Shown in pieces: positions 57,151-64,000 of a DNA stretch of 64,000 bases. Within the stretch, counting starts at the first letter, position 1, and the number at the start of each line of letters is the position of its first letter. The notes beneath the pieces are model-generated. The model was not told the DNA's origin. It saw nothing but the letters and a program-made list of their open reading frames with translations, and did no database searches. A program made the position numbers and the translations under genes. The DNA is from Pedobacter metabolipauper (GTDB lineage Bacteria > Bacteroidota > Bacteroidia > Sphingobacteriales > Sphingobacteriaceae), in the NCBI RefSeq assembly GCF_004362715.1, contig NZ_SNYC01000004.1:62001-126000 (forward strand), written 5' to 3'.

Positions 57151-58176
57151 ATGAAGTTAAGTGTTTTAGTGCTCATCACTGCGTTGGCCGTTGCCATCTC
57201 CATCAGTTTAGTAAATTTTTATTTTCAAAAAAGCCTGTATTATATGCTCATTGCATTTGGAGCGTCTTTTTTAACCAGTTTTGTAGTATTCTATTACCTG
57301 CTTGAAAAATACATCTACTCTAAAATTGTACTGATCTACAAGATGATACATAACCTCAAATTGGGTAAAGACCTTAAGGATGCATTGGGTGAATATGTAA
57401 GTTCAGACCCGATCAATGATGTAGAAAATGAGGTAAAAGAGTGGGCTGGTGCAAAAAAGCGGGAAATTGATGTCTTAAAAAAACAGGAACAGTTTAGAAG
57501 AGAGTTCTTGTCTAATGTTTCTCATGAGTTTAAAACTCCATTATTTGCTATACAAGGCTATATTGATACCCTGCAGGATTGCCTTATTGATGACCCTGAA
57601 ACTGCAGCTAAATTTCTGGTTAAAGCAGCCAACAATGTAGAGCGGTTAAGCTATCTGATCAATGACCTGGACTCAATCTCTAAACTCGAATCTGGAGAAG
57701 TACCCATCAATTACCAAAAATTTGACTTCGTAGTACTCGCCAAAGAAGTAATGGAATCGCTTGAAGATAAAGCTTCAAAACGTGGAATCAAACTCAGCTT
57801 TAAAGAGAAGTATACACACCCTGCATTTGTAAATGCAGACCGTGAAAAAGTAAGACAGGTAATGATTAACCTGGTCTCAAATTCTATAAAATACGGTAAA
57901 GAGAATGGCTCTACCGCAATCAAGATTTTTGAACTTCACGATCAATACCTGATCGAAGTAACTGACGATGGTATTGGAATTGATGAAAAGCACCTTCCAC
58001 GCCTGTTTGAGAGATTTTATAGAATCGATACCCACCGTTCCAGACAAGTTGGCGGAACAGGGCTTGGACTGGCAATCGTTAAACATATATTGGAAGCGCA
58101 TCAGCAGATTATTTCCGTTAGAAGCACGCTTCAAATCGGAACTACATTTGCTTTTACACTTGAAAAAATAGGATAA
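57151..58176 (+). CDS. PhoR-like membrane sensor histidine kinase
   Basis: A 341-residue kinase with two close membrane segments (VLVLITALAVAISISLVNFY and LYYMLIAFGASFLTSFVVFY), little periplasmic sequence and no PAS domain. The phospho-acceptor is in FLSNVSHEFKTPLFAIQGY; the N-box is MINLVSNSIKYG, followed by DDGIGIDEKHLPRLFERFYR and GGTGLGLAIVKHILEAH. This layout is the Bacteroidota PhoR type. The adjacent phosphate-transport genes and the PHO-box-like site support a role in phosphate sensing. ATG 57151 is chosen because upstream in-frame sequence overlaps the previous gene. No phoB gene lies beside it. Confidence 0.88.
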   Translation: MKLSVLVLITALAVAISISLVNFYFQKSLYYMLIAFGASFLTSFVVFYYLLEKYIYSKIVLIYKMIHNLKLGKDLKDALGEYVSSDPINDVENEVKEWAGAKKREIDVLKKQEQFRREFLSNVSHEFKTPLFAIQGYIDTLQDCLIDDPETAAKFLVKAANNVERLSYLINDLDSISKLESGEVPINYQKFDFVVLAKEVMESLEDKASKRGIKLSFKEKYTHPAFVNADREKVRQVMINLVSNSIKYGKENGSTAIKIFELHDQYLIEVTDDGIGIDEKHLPRLFERFYRIDTHRSRQVGGTGLGLAIVKHILEAHQQIISVRSTLQIGTTFAFTLEKIG

Positions 58177-58207
58177 ATTACATTAAACTGTTTAAACTAG
58201 CGCAATC

Positions 58208-58225
58208 CTTAACACTAACTTAACA
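58208..58225 (+). promoter_or_regulatory. PHO-box-like direct repeat
   Basis: CTTAACA (58208-58214) and CTTAACA (58219-58225) are separated by four bases, an 11-bp period identical in geometry to the PhoB-binding pho box. It ends 10 bases before the -7 element TACTTTTG and covers the -33 position, as pho boxes do. Confidence 0.6.
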
Positions 58226-58235
58226 TTGCAGTTCC

Positions 58236-58243
58236 TACTTTTG
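58236..58243 (+). promoter_or_regulatory. -7 element of the phoU-like/pit operon
   Basis: TACTTTTG, a full TAnnTTTG match, 20 bases before the ATG at 58264. The pho-box-like repeat takes the place of a -33 element. Confidence 0.5.
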
Positions 58244-58263
58244 TATCATATTTTATAGATAAG

Positions 58264-58905
58264 ATGAATAGTATTTTTAACTTCTTCACCCCAAAAGACA
58301 AAAAATTTCAGCCTCTGTTTGAACAGGCGGGAAGTAATGCTCTAAGAATTTCTGAAGCCTTATTACTTGCATTAACTGCAAGCGATGTAGAAAAAAGAAA
58401 AGAATATATTAAGGAGGTTGAACGCCTGGAGCATGTTGGTGATGACATTACCCATTCCATCTTCCTAGAACTAAGTAAAAACTTTATTACGCCCTTTGAC
58501 AGAGAGGATATACATGCACTGGCTAGTGCCGTGGATGATATTGCAGATTATATTCATGCATCTGCCAGCAACATCGAATTGTATAACATCACCAATATTG
58601 GCGATGCCATGATTAAACTTGCTGAATTGCTTGTTGAAATGTGTACCGATTTGGAAAAAGCAATTAAAGAATTAAGAAGCTTTAAGAACATCCGCGTAAT
58701 TGCTGATGCTTGTGTACGGATTAACAGCGGAGAAAACCAGGCTGATTATGTTTGTAACCTTGCCATTGCCCGTTTATTTGAGTTTGAAACGAATGCAATT
58801 GAACTGATCAAACAAAAAGAAGTGCTCCAAACTTTAGAAATGGCAACAGATAAATGTGAAGATGCGGCCAATGTGTTGGAATCTATCCTGGTTAAGAACG
58901 CTTAA
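58264..58905 (+). CDS. DUF47 PhoU-like protein, Pit accessory
   Basis: A 213-residue all-helical cytoplasmic protein of the DUF47/PhoU-like family. It is a three-helix-bundle repeat with the usual acidic metal-binding strings (EVERLEHVGDDITHSIFLEL, and later ATDKCEDAANVLESILV). These proteins are encoded directly before low-affinity phosphate transporters, as here (12-base gap), and are thought to regulate them. The promoter carries a PHO-box-like repeat. Confidence 0.93.
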   Translation: MNSIFNFFTPKDKKFQPLFEQAGSNALRISEALLLALTASDVEKRKEYIKEVERLEHVGDDITHSIFLELSKNFITPFDREDIHALASAVDDIADYIHASASNIELYNITNIGDAMIKLAELLVEMCTDLEKAIKELRSFKNIRVIADACVRINSGENQADYVCNLAIARLFEFETNAIELIKQKEVLQTLEMATDKCEDAANVLESILVKNA

Positions 58906-58917
58906 ACCTTTAAAAAA

Positions 58918-59928
58918 ATGGTAACTACCTTATTGGTTGTTGTAATTGTCCTGGCAATTGCGTTTGATTATATTAACGGCTTCCACGATGCTGCAAATTC
59001 TATTGCTACCATCGTATCTACAAAAGTATTATCTCCTTTCCAGGCTGTGCTCTGGGCTGCATTGTTTAATTTTGCAGCATACTTCTATTTTACAGATCAT
59101 AAAGTTGCCAATACCATTGCTAAAACAGTATTGGAAAACTTCATTACCCTTGAGGTAATCCTTGCCGGTCTGATTGCTGCAATTATGTGGAACTTATTTA
59201 CCTGGTGGTTCGGAATTCCGTCCAGCTCTTCGCATACCCTGATTGGCGGCTTTGCTGGCGCAGGTATGGCTAAGGCTGCTTCCTTAGGTGTAAATATAAT
59301 GTCGGCCATCAATTTAGCGCCAATTTTGAAAGTGGTTGCATTTATTGTTCTGGCACCAGTTATTGGTATGGTGATCTCTGTGGTTATTTCCATTATTATT
59401 CTTCATATTTCGAAGAACGCTCGTCCTTCCGTTGCAGAAAAATGGTTTAAAAGGTTACAACTCGTATCTTCTGCTGCTTTAAGCTTTACGCATGGTGGTA
59501 ATGATGCCCAAAAGGTTATGGGTATCATCTATGTAGCTATGGTCGCATCTAATGTATTACAAACCGGAGATAAAATGCCCGAATGGATTCCGATCTCATG
59601 TTACGCTGCTATTGCGTTGGGCACCATGAGCGGTGGCTGGAAAATTGTTAAAACAATGGGTTCCAAGATCACAAAAGTAAATGCTTTTGAAGGTGTAGCT
59701 GCTGAAGCTGCCGGTGCGGTAACACTGGGCATTACAGAACATTTTGGTATCCCTGTATCTACTACCCATACCATTACCGGATCTATTGTCGGCGTTGGTT
59801 TATTAAAAAGGGTTTCTGCAGTTCGCTGGGGTGTTACTGTTAGCTTATTATGGGCATGGGTTTTAACGATCCCTGTTTCTGCTACTTTGGCCGCAATCGT
59901 TTACGGCATTATTCATCTGTTCTTTTAA
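58918..59928 (+). CDS. pit: low-affinity inorganic phosphate transporter Pit
   Basis: A 336-residue PiT-family transporter importing metal-phosphate with protons or sodium. The two family signatures are FDYINGFHDAANSIATIVST (near residue 16) and FTHGGNDAQKVMGI (near 196), each in one half of the inverted repeat; GIPSSSSHTLIGG and GIPVSTTHTITGSIVG also recur as expected. About 10 membrane segments are present. It follows the PhoU-like gene and ends 4 bases into the convergent anti-sigma-like gene's stop region. Confidence 0.94.
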   Translation: MVTTLLVVVIVLAIAFDYINGFHDAANSIATIVSTKVLSPFQAVLWAALFNFAAYFYFTDHKVANTIAKTVLENFITLEVILAGLIAAIMWNLFTWWFGIPSSSSHTLIGGFAGAGMAKAASLGVNIMSAINLAPILKVVAFIVLAPVIGMVISVVISIIILHISKNARPSVAEKWFKRLQLVSSAALSFTHGGNDAQKVMGIIYVAMVASNVLQTGDKMPEWIPISCYAAIALGTMSGGWKIVKTMGSKITKVNAFEGVAAEAAGAVTLGITEHFGIPVSTTHTITGSIVGVGLLKRVSAVRWGVTVSLLWAWVLTIPVSATLAAIVYGIIHLFF

Positions 59929-61250
59929 AAATCTATCTTAACAGAAATACTGGAAGAAGCTGCTGATTTAGGCAGCTTTTTCCATTTCGGACCTTCCTGC
60001 ACCAATCTGATTGCTTCTGCATTGTATTTATCGTCAATTCCGCTGATCACTTTAATATTTTCAGGATGGCCTCTTTTATCCAGTGTAAAATTTAAGAATA
60101 CAGATCTTCCAATCTTTGGTGCTTTAGCATAACGGTTGTTCTTATTCAGATAATCATCAAACTTATCATGTTCCTTAGCGGGAACCCTGCCTTGTACAGA
60201 TATACCTGAAACGTTGCCTGCAAGTGCTTTTGCAACATCAGAGGACTGGCTAGTTACCACAACCTCATTTAGCGAATTTCCATCTTCCTGCATCATGATC
60301 GTTAAAAGCTGACTCCCCGATTTCTTTGCCAATGCCTCTGCTTTTGTAAATCCAATATAACTTGCCACCAAGACAGGAGCTTTAAGAGCAGTATCAATAG
60401 TAATTAGAAATTCACCCTGGCTATTTGTTTGTACGCTAGTATTTGTACCTTTCAAGGTAACTGTAACGCCAGGTATTGGCTCACCATTATATTGCTCAAC
60501 AACTTTGCCGGCAATTCCATTTTTTACCGGCTGCTCAGCTGCACGCATCACCGATACGGAACCAACAGATTCTTTCCTGGCAGATGTTCCAAAAGCAACA
60601 ACGACAACCTCATTCAGACTGTTCGATTTAATTTCAGTAGCTGCCGCAACCTTAGTCTCTTTATCTGCTAAGCTATTTTCAACGTATGCAGATCTAGTCT
60701 CATTGGCACGAACTGCATTCTTTTTTGAATTTACCGCATAACTATTTTCTTTAGCCGCACGAATTGCCTGATCAACTGCAACCGCTGTATGATCTGCTGA
60801 CGAAGACGCATTATTTTCTGGCAATTTAGCCGCAGCAATAACCGCTGCTTCTTTTACGCCACTGTCTAACGGCAAAGGAGCAATTACCACATCCACTTTT
60901 TTAGGGCGGTTTGCCACTGCTTGCTGATAGTTAACCTGTTTCATCCAGAACATAATACCAACCGATATAAACAATACTGCAGCTGTTGCAGCGATACTTA
61001 AACGCTGCCAGGTAATTACAGCAGTTTTTTTAGACGTTTGCTGAGTTGCAATGCGATCGTGCAGCTGTTTCTGAAGCAGGGAAATAGATTCCAGCGACCG
61101 CTTGGGCGACGCACTCAAGCCTGCCAACGCTTCTGCCACAAAAGGATCTTCAAGCGCTTCACGCTCTACCCTGTTCATGGCTTTAGAATCAAGCTTACCA
61201 TCGAGATAATCTTCTAAAACTGCTATATCTAACCAATCATTATTCACCAC
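59925..61250 (-). CDS. anti-sigma-like membrane protein with regulatory-like and TonB domains
   Basis: A 441-residue protein encoded directly after an ECF sigma factor (11-base overlap), so it is probably its anti-sigma partner. The N-terminal 80 residues are helical and cytoplasmic (LEDYLDGKLDSKAMNRVEREAL, typical anti-sigma start), followed by one membrane segment (LSIAATAAVLFISVGIMFWM, near 86-105). The periplasmic part has a carboxypeptidase-regulatory-like domain (GKVVEQYNGEPIPGVTVTLK, near 240-305) and a C-terminal TonB-like domain (FLNFTLDKRGHPENIKVISG). Two segments resemble the SusC plug start: SLNEVVVVAFGTSARKESVG and NSLNEVVVTSQSSDVAKALA. It probably senses an envelope or receptor signal; the mechanism is inferred. 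Confidence 0.82.
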   Translation of the reverse strand: MVNNDWLDIAVLEDYLDGKLDSKAMNRVEREALEDPFVAEALAGLSASPKRSLESISLLQKQLHDRIATQQTSKKTAVITWQRLSIAATAAVLFISVGIMFWMKQVNYQQAVANRPKKVDVVIAPLPLDSGVKEAAVIAAAKLPENNASSSADHTAVAVDQAIRAAKENSYAVNSKKNAVRANETRSAYVENSLADKETKVAAATEIKSNSLNEVVVVAFGTSARKESVGSVSVMRAAEQPVKNGIAGKVVEQYNGEPIPGVTVTLKGTNTSVQTNSQGEFLITIDTALKAPVLVASYIGFTKAEALAKKSGSQLLTIMMQEDGNSLNEVVVTSQSSDVAKALAGNVSGISVQGRVPAKEHDKFDDYLNKNNRYAKAPKIGRSVFLNFTLDKRGHPENIKVISGIDDKYNAEAIRLVQEGPKWKKLPKSAASSSISVKIDF

Positions 61251-61818
61251 TGTTCTTTTCTATACAAATTTTTAAGTTCCTTTTACCGTTCTGAATACTA
61301 CTTTTTACTTTAAGCATATCATAACCGGTAAGATCTGACACTTCCTTATAACATTTCTCCTGCAAATAAAACAAATCTACACTGATGCGCTGCTCTTCAG
61401 AAAGGGTTTCCATGCACTTTTCCATGACCGTAAGCTTAGTCTCCTTTGTATCATCCATATCAAGATGCACAAAATCTGTGTTTTCCACAAAACTATCTTC
61501 CAATGAAATGGTTTTGTACTTCGAATTTTTACGAAGGATCGTTAAACAGTAATTGCGGGACAATACATGAAGCCAGCTTTTGAAGTTCTTAACCTCATGA
61601 ACTTTAAGCTTTAGCACCAGCTCTTCAAAGATCTGCATAACCGCATCCTTGCTTTGCTCTTCATCTTTCAGATAGTTTAAGCAAACTCCAAATACGAGGT
61701 GCATATATTTGTTATAAAGCACGCCCAATACTTCCAGGTCGCCTGTGGCTTTATACCCGGTTATTAAAGCAGCATCATCCTGCTCCTGTATTTTGGCATT
61801 ATTCTTTATAAACTTCAA
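61240..61818 (-). CDS. ECF-type RNA polymerase sigma factor
   Basis: A 192-residue sigma-70-family protein. Region 2 is LGVLYNKYMHLVFGVCLNYLKDEEQSKDAVMQIFEELV split across residues 32-70, with FKSWLHVLSRNYCLTILRK; region 4 is LSEEQRISVDLFYLQEKCYKEVSDLTGYD followed by VKSSIQNGKRNLK. This is the type seen in Bacteroidota that controls outer-membrane or polysaccharide functions. The anti-sigma-like gene overlaps it by 11 bases. The 124 bases upstream hold an AGTAT...ATACT dyad but no clear promoter match. Confidence 0.9.
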   Translation of the reverse strand: MKFIKNNAKIQEQDDAALITGYKATGDLEVLGVLYNKYMHLVFGVCLNYLKDEEQSKDAVMQIFEELVLKLKVHEVKNFKSWLHVLSRNYCLTILRKNSKYKTISLEDSFVENTDFVHLDMDDTKETKLTVMEKCMETLSEEQRISVDLFYLQEKCYKEVSDLTGYDMLKVKSSIQNGKRNLKICIEKNSGE

Positions 61819-61942
61819 GGGATCTAAAACATAATTTGCTCAAGTATAAAAATATTTTTTGATACTGTACCGAATTTCTTAAATATGCCCGATCAAAGCC
61901 AAACATGGCCGAAGTTTTGTTATCTTCATCGGAAAAACAATA

Positions 61943-62686
61943 ATGAAAAATATAAGACTTCTTTGCCTGCCGCTAATTGCATGCTTTTTACTGAATAGCT
62001 GTGATGTTCAAAGCCAGGCCCGCATAGGTGATATACTGAAACAAATTCCTGCAGGTGGTAATCCTACCACGGCTGAGATCGGACTTGGAATTAAGCAGGC
62101 ACTAGAGATCGGTACTTCGAACGGGGCAGATCAGCTTTCTGCTAAAGACGGCTTTTTAGGAAACCTGGCTGTAAAGATCCTTTTTCCACCCGAAGCTCAG
62201 AAAGTAGAAAAAACCTTGCGTACTATCGGATTTGGCTCACTGGCAGATAATGTAATTACCAGTCTAAACCGGGCTGCCGAAGATGCCGCCAAAGAAGCAA
62301 AACCTATATTTATCTCAGCCATTAAGCAAATGACCATTGCCGATGCCACCAATATTCTTCTTGGAAATAAGGATGCCGCAACCACTTATTTTAAAAGAGT
62401 AACTACGTCTCAGCTCATGGAAAAATTTAAACCGGTTATTTCAAGCAGCCTTACTAAAGTTGGGGCTACCAAGTATTGGGGCGATGCTGCCAGCCAATAC
62501 AATAAGATCCCATTGGTAAAACCAGTTTCAACGGATCTGTCTGACTATGTAGCTCAAAAAGCGATAGAAGGAATGTTTATCCAGGTTGCACAGGAAGAGC
62601 TTAAGATCAGGGATAATATCGGGGCCCGCTCTACCACACTTCTGCAAAAAGTATTTGGTTACGCAGATAAGAATAAAACAAAATAA
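61943..62686 (+). CDS. DUF4197 exported protein
   Basis: A 247-residue exported protein. The signal peptide ends near LLNSCDV, a lipobox-like LNSC with Cys20. The rest is the DUF4197 domain: GIKQALEIGTSNGADQLS, NAVKILFPPEA-type segment (here LAVKILFPPEAQKVEKTL), MNRAAE-like SLNRAAEDAAKEAKPIF, and AIKQMTIADATNILLG. The family is widespread in Gram-negative bacteria and of unknown function. The gene is alone between the sigma-factor gene (divergent) and the DEAD-box helicase gene (43 bases downstream). Confidence 0.9.
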   Translation: MKNIRLLCLPLIACFLLNSCDVQSQARIGDILKQIPAGGNPTTAEIGLGIKQALEIGTSNGADQLSAKDGFLGNLAVKILFPPEAQKVEKTLRTIGFGSLADNVITSLNRAAEDAAKEAKPIFISAIKQMTIADATNILLGNKDAATTYFKRVTTSQLMEKFKPVISSSLTKVGATKYWGDAASQYNKIPLVKPVSTDLSDYVAQKAIEGMFIQVAQEELKIRDNIGARSTTLLQKVFGYADKNKTK

Positions 62687-62728
62687 AAAGGGTACTTTTA
62701 TACGGTAAAACTAACAACATAGAAGTAA

Positions 62729-63946
62729 TTGGATTTTAAAGATTTTAATTTTAACCCGGAACTATTTGAAGGATTATTGGCAATGGGGTTTCGCAATGCA
62801 ACGCCCATTCAGCAGGAAGCCATCCCACTAATTCTAGATAAAAAAGATTTAATAGCCTGCGCTCAGACAGGAACAGGAAAAACAGGAGCCTATCTTTTGC
62901 CAATCATGAACATGATTGCCGGAACTGAGGAACGACACAACAATACCCTGATCCTGGCTCCCACCCGAGAACTGGCCCAACAAATAGATTTGCAGGTAGA
63001 GGCTTTGTCCTATTTTACAAATATCAGCTCATTAACCGTATATGGTGGTGGCGATGGTATTGCGTATGAACAGCAAAAACGCTCCATGCGCGAAGGTGTG
63101 GATATTATCATTGCAACACCTGGCCGTTTGATCTCTCACCTGTCTTCCGGACTTTTAAAGCTGGATCAGCTTCAGCACCTTGTTCTTGATGAGGCAGACA
63201 GAATGCTGGACATGGGTTTCTATGACGATATTATGCGCATTGTTAGCTTTTTGCCTGAAAAGAGGCAAACTGTTCTTTTCTCTGCAACTATGCCACCTAA
63301 GATTAGAACATTGGCAGGTAAACTACTGCACAATCCGGAACAGATCAGTATTGCGATTTCAAAACCCGCTGCCGGTATTAACCAGCAAGCCTATATCGTT
63401 CATGATGAACAAAAAGTAAAATTGCTTACTGAACTCATGAAAAATGTGGAATATCCGAGTATCCTGATCTTTGCCTCCACAAAAGATAAAGTAAAAACAT
63501 TAGGTAAAGTATTCCGCGGACTTGGTTTTAAAGCTGAAGCATTTCATTCTGATCTCGACCAAAAAGAACGGGAGAGCATTTTACTTGAATTTAAGAATAG
63601 AAGAGTTCCTGTGTTGATAGGTACAGATGTTCTTTCAAGAGGCATAGATGTTGAAGGAATCAGTTTGGTCATTAACTTTGATGTTCCGCATGATCCTGAA
63701 GATTATATTCACCGGATTGGAAGAACGGCAAGGGCTGCCACTACAGGCACCGCGATTACCCTTGTAAATGACAAGGACAAGCGTAAGTTTGCAAACATTG
63801 AAAAACTGATAGATAAGAAGATTGACCGCATGCCTTTACCTGAGCATCTGGGCGAAGCACCTTCAGAAACTGCTTCTGCAGCATCATCTGTAGGTCGTCC
63901 AAAAACCGATCAAAAACGAAAATTCTGGAAAAAGAAACCTAAGTAA
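62729..63946 (+). CDS. DEAD-box RNA helicase, TTG start
   Basis: A 405-residue ATP-dependent RNA helicase that remodels RNA, for example in ribosome assembly or decay. The Q-motif (GFRNATPIQQEAIP), motif I (AQTGTGKTGAY), Ia (PTRELAQQ), II (LDEADRML), III (SAT), V (GTDVLSRGID) and VI (HRIGRTARA) are all present. The basic C-terminal tail (RPKTDQKRKFWKKKPK) probably binds RNA. The start is TTG at 62729: the family-typical N-terminus MDFKDFNFNPEL begins there, and the only later Met (residue 19) is inside the conserved region. The gene is followed 19 bases later by the start of probable rarA. Confidence 0.93.
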   Translation: MDFKDFNFNPELFEGLLAMGFRNATPIQQEAIPLILDKKDLIACAQTGTGKTGAYLLPIMNMIAGTEERHNNTLILAPTRELAQQIDLQVEALSYFTNISSLTVYGGGDGIAYEQQKRSMREGVDIIIATPGRLISHLSSGLLKLDQLQHLVLDEADRMLDMGFYDDIMRIVSFLPEKRQTVLFSATMPPKIRTLAGKLLHNPEQISIAISKPAAGINQQAYIVHDEQKVKLLTELMKNVEYPSILIFASTKDKVKTLGKVFRGLGFKAEAFHSDLDQKERESILLEFKNRRVPVLIGTDVLSRGIDVEGISLVINFDVPHDPEDYIHRIGRTARAATTGTAITLVNDKDKRKFANIEKLIDKKIDRMPLPEHLGEAPSETASAASSVGRPKTDQKRKFWKKKPK

Positions 63947-63964
63947 AATTCATATCTTTACTTT

Positions 63965-64000
63965 ATGCAGAACCTCCCTCCTTTAGCTGAACGTATGCGC
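63965..64000 (+). CDS. rarA: start of probable replication-associated recombination protein RarA
   Basis: Only the first 12 codons are in the window (MQNLPPLAERMR). This string is the typical start of RarA/MgsA-type AAA+ ATPases, which act at stalled replication forks, where it is followed by RPKTLDEYIGQ in members I know. The ATG lies 19 bases after the DEAD-box gene's stop. The call rests on 12 residues and is therefore tentative. Confidence 0.55.
   Translation, partial: MQNLPPLAERMR

Noticed and set aside
1..64000. CRISPR arrays, insertion sequences, prophage genes, tRNA or rRNA genes
   Set aside because: No direct-repeat/spacer pattern, transposase or integrase motifs, tRNA-like cloverleaf ending or rRNA-like stretch was found; nearly all sequence is accounted for by protein genes.

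Overview
The window is chromosomal DNA of a Bacteroidota species, most likely from the Sphingobacteriaceae (Pedobacter or a close relative). The signs are TonB-plug and carboxypeptidase-regulatory-like outer-membrane proteins, a GLPGLI protein, a BlaI/M56-TonB operon, a b558-type succinate dehydrogenase, DUF3127, and promoter -7 elements of the Bacteroidota TAnnTTTG type with no obvious Shine-Dalgarno sequences. Genus is inference. I saw no rRNA, tRNA, CRISPR array, prophage or insertion sequence. The first gene enters from the left edge and the last (probable rarA) leaves at the right edge.

Layout. 1-5.5 kb: sigma-54 regulator end, lptE-like lipoprotein, acidic repeat protein, secG, groES-groEL. 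5.5-9.7 kb: L-serine dehydratase, SGNH lipoprotein, lipB, phosphopantetheinyl transferase, dcd. 9.7-16.2 kb: MG2/plug surface protein, a two-gene operon resembling the mitochondrial auxiliary beta-oxidation enzymes ECI1 and DECR1, FabH-like synthase, clpS, thioredoxin-like protein. 16.2-22.5 kb: two paralogous outer-membrane beta-barrel proteins, NUDIX hydrolase, plsC. 22.5-26.4 kb: LytTR two-component system facing a 58-aa membrane peptide gene and an ABC exporter. 26.6-31.3 kb: M28 peptidase, then a BlaI / M56-TonB / TonB operon with an operator in its promoter spacer. 31.3-34.8 kb: sdhCAB. 35-41 kb: cysteine-less TlpA-like lipoprotein, HtrA protease, dapF, PIF1-like helicase. 41-47.3 kb: outer-membrane barrel plus GLPGLI protein facing an RprXY-like two-component system. 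47.3-49.8 kb: FMN reductase, DUF3127, RlmL-like methyltransferase. 49.8-54.2 kb: C39-peptidase ABC exporter, HlyD adaptor, double-glycine precursor peptide, XRE regulator. 54.2-57.1 kb: HD hydrolase and a radical SAM/DUF4130 DNA-repair pair. 57.1-60 kb: PhoR-like kinase, PhoU-like protein and Pit phosphate transporter. 60-64 kb: ECF sigma factor and anti-sigma-like protein, DUF4197, DEAD-box helicase, start of rarA.

How parts work together. The least described candidate system is the double-glycine peptide with its dedicated exporter (49.8-53.6 kb): a hairpin lies between the peptide gene and the exporter genes, and the predicted mature peptide is acidic, Gly/Ser-rich and cysteine-free. Several regulatory circuits are visible as sequence. 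A perfect direct repeat TTTAACA-N3-TTTAACA (10-bp period) lies upstream of htrA, of the 41-kb outer-membrane operon and of the two-component operon, suggesting one envelope-stress regulon. A PHO-box-like repeat CTTAACA-N4-CTTAACA (11-bp period) precedes the phosphate genes. A BlaI-type dyad sits between the -33 and -7 elements of the blaI operon. Paired TTCnACGAA repeats 21 bp apart lie between the LytTR operon and its probable target.

A second theme is mosaicism at the DNA level. A short repeat (gagaacgtagagaa) occurs inside three unrelated genes in two reading frames, and one copy lies in an insertion that splits a conserved DUF4130 domain. A 15-bp tandem repeat sits between the membrane and protease parts of the M56 protein. 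TonB C-terminal and receptor-plug-like modules are attached to a peptidase, an anti-sigma-like protein and an MG2 protein. Starts were adjusted by signal peptides, family-typical N-termini and promoter position. All family calls come from reading motifs, not from searches.
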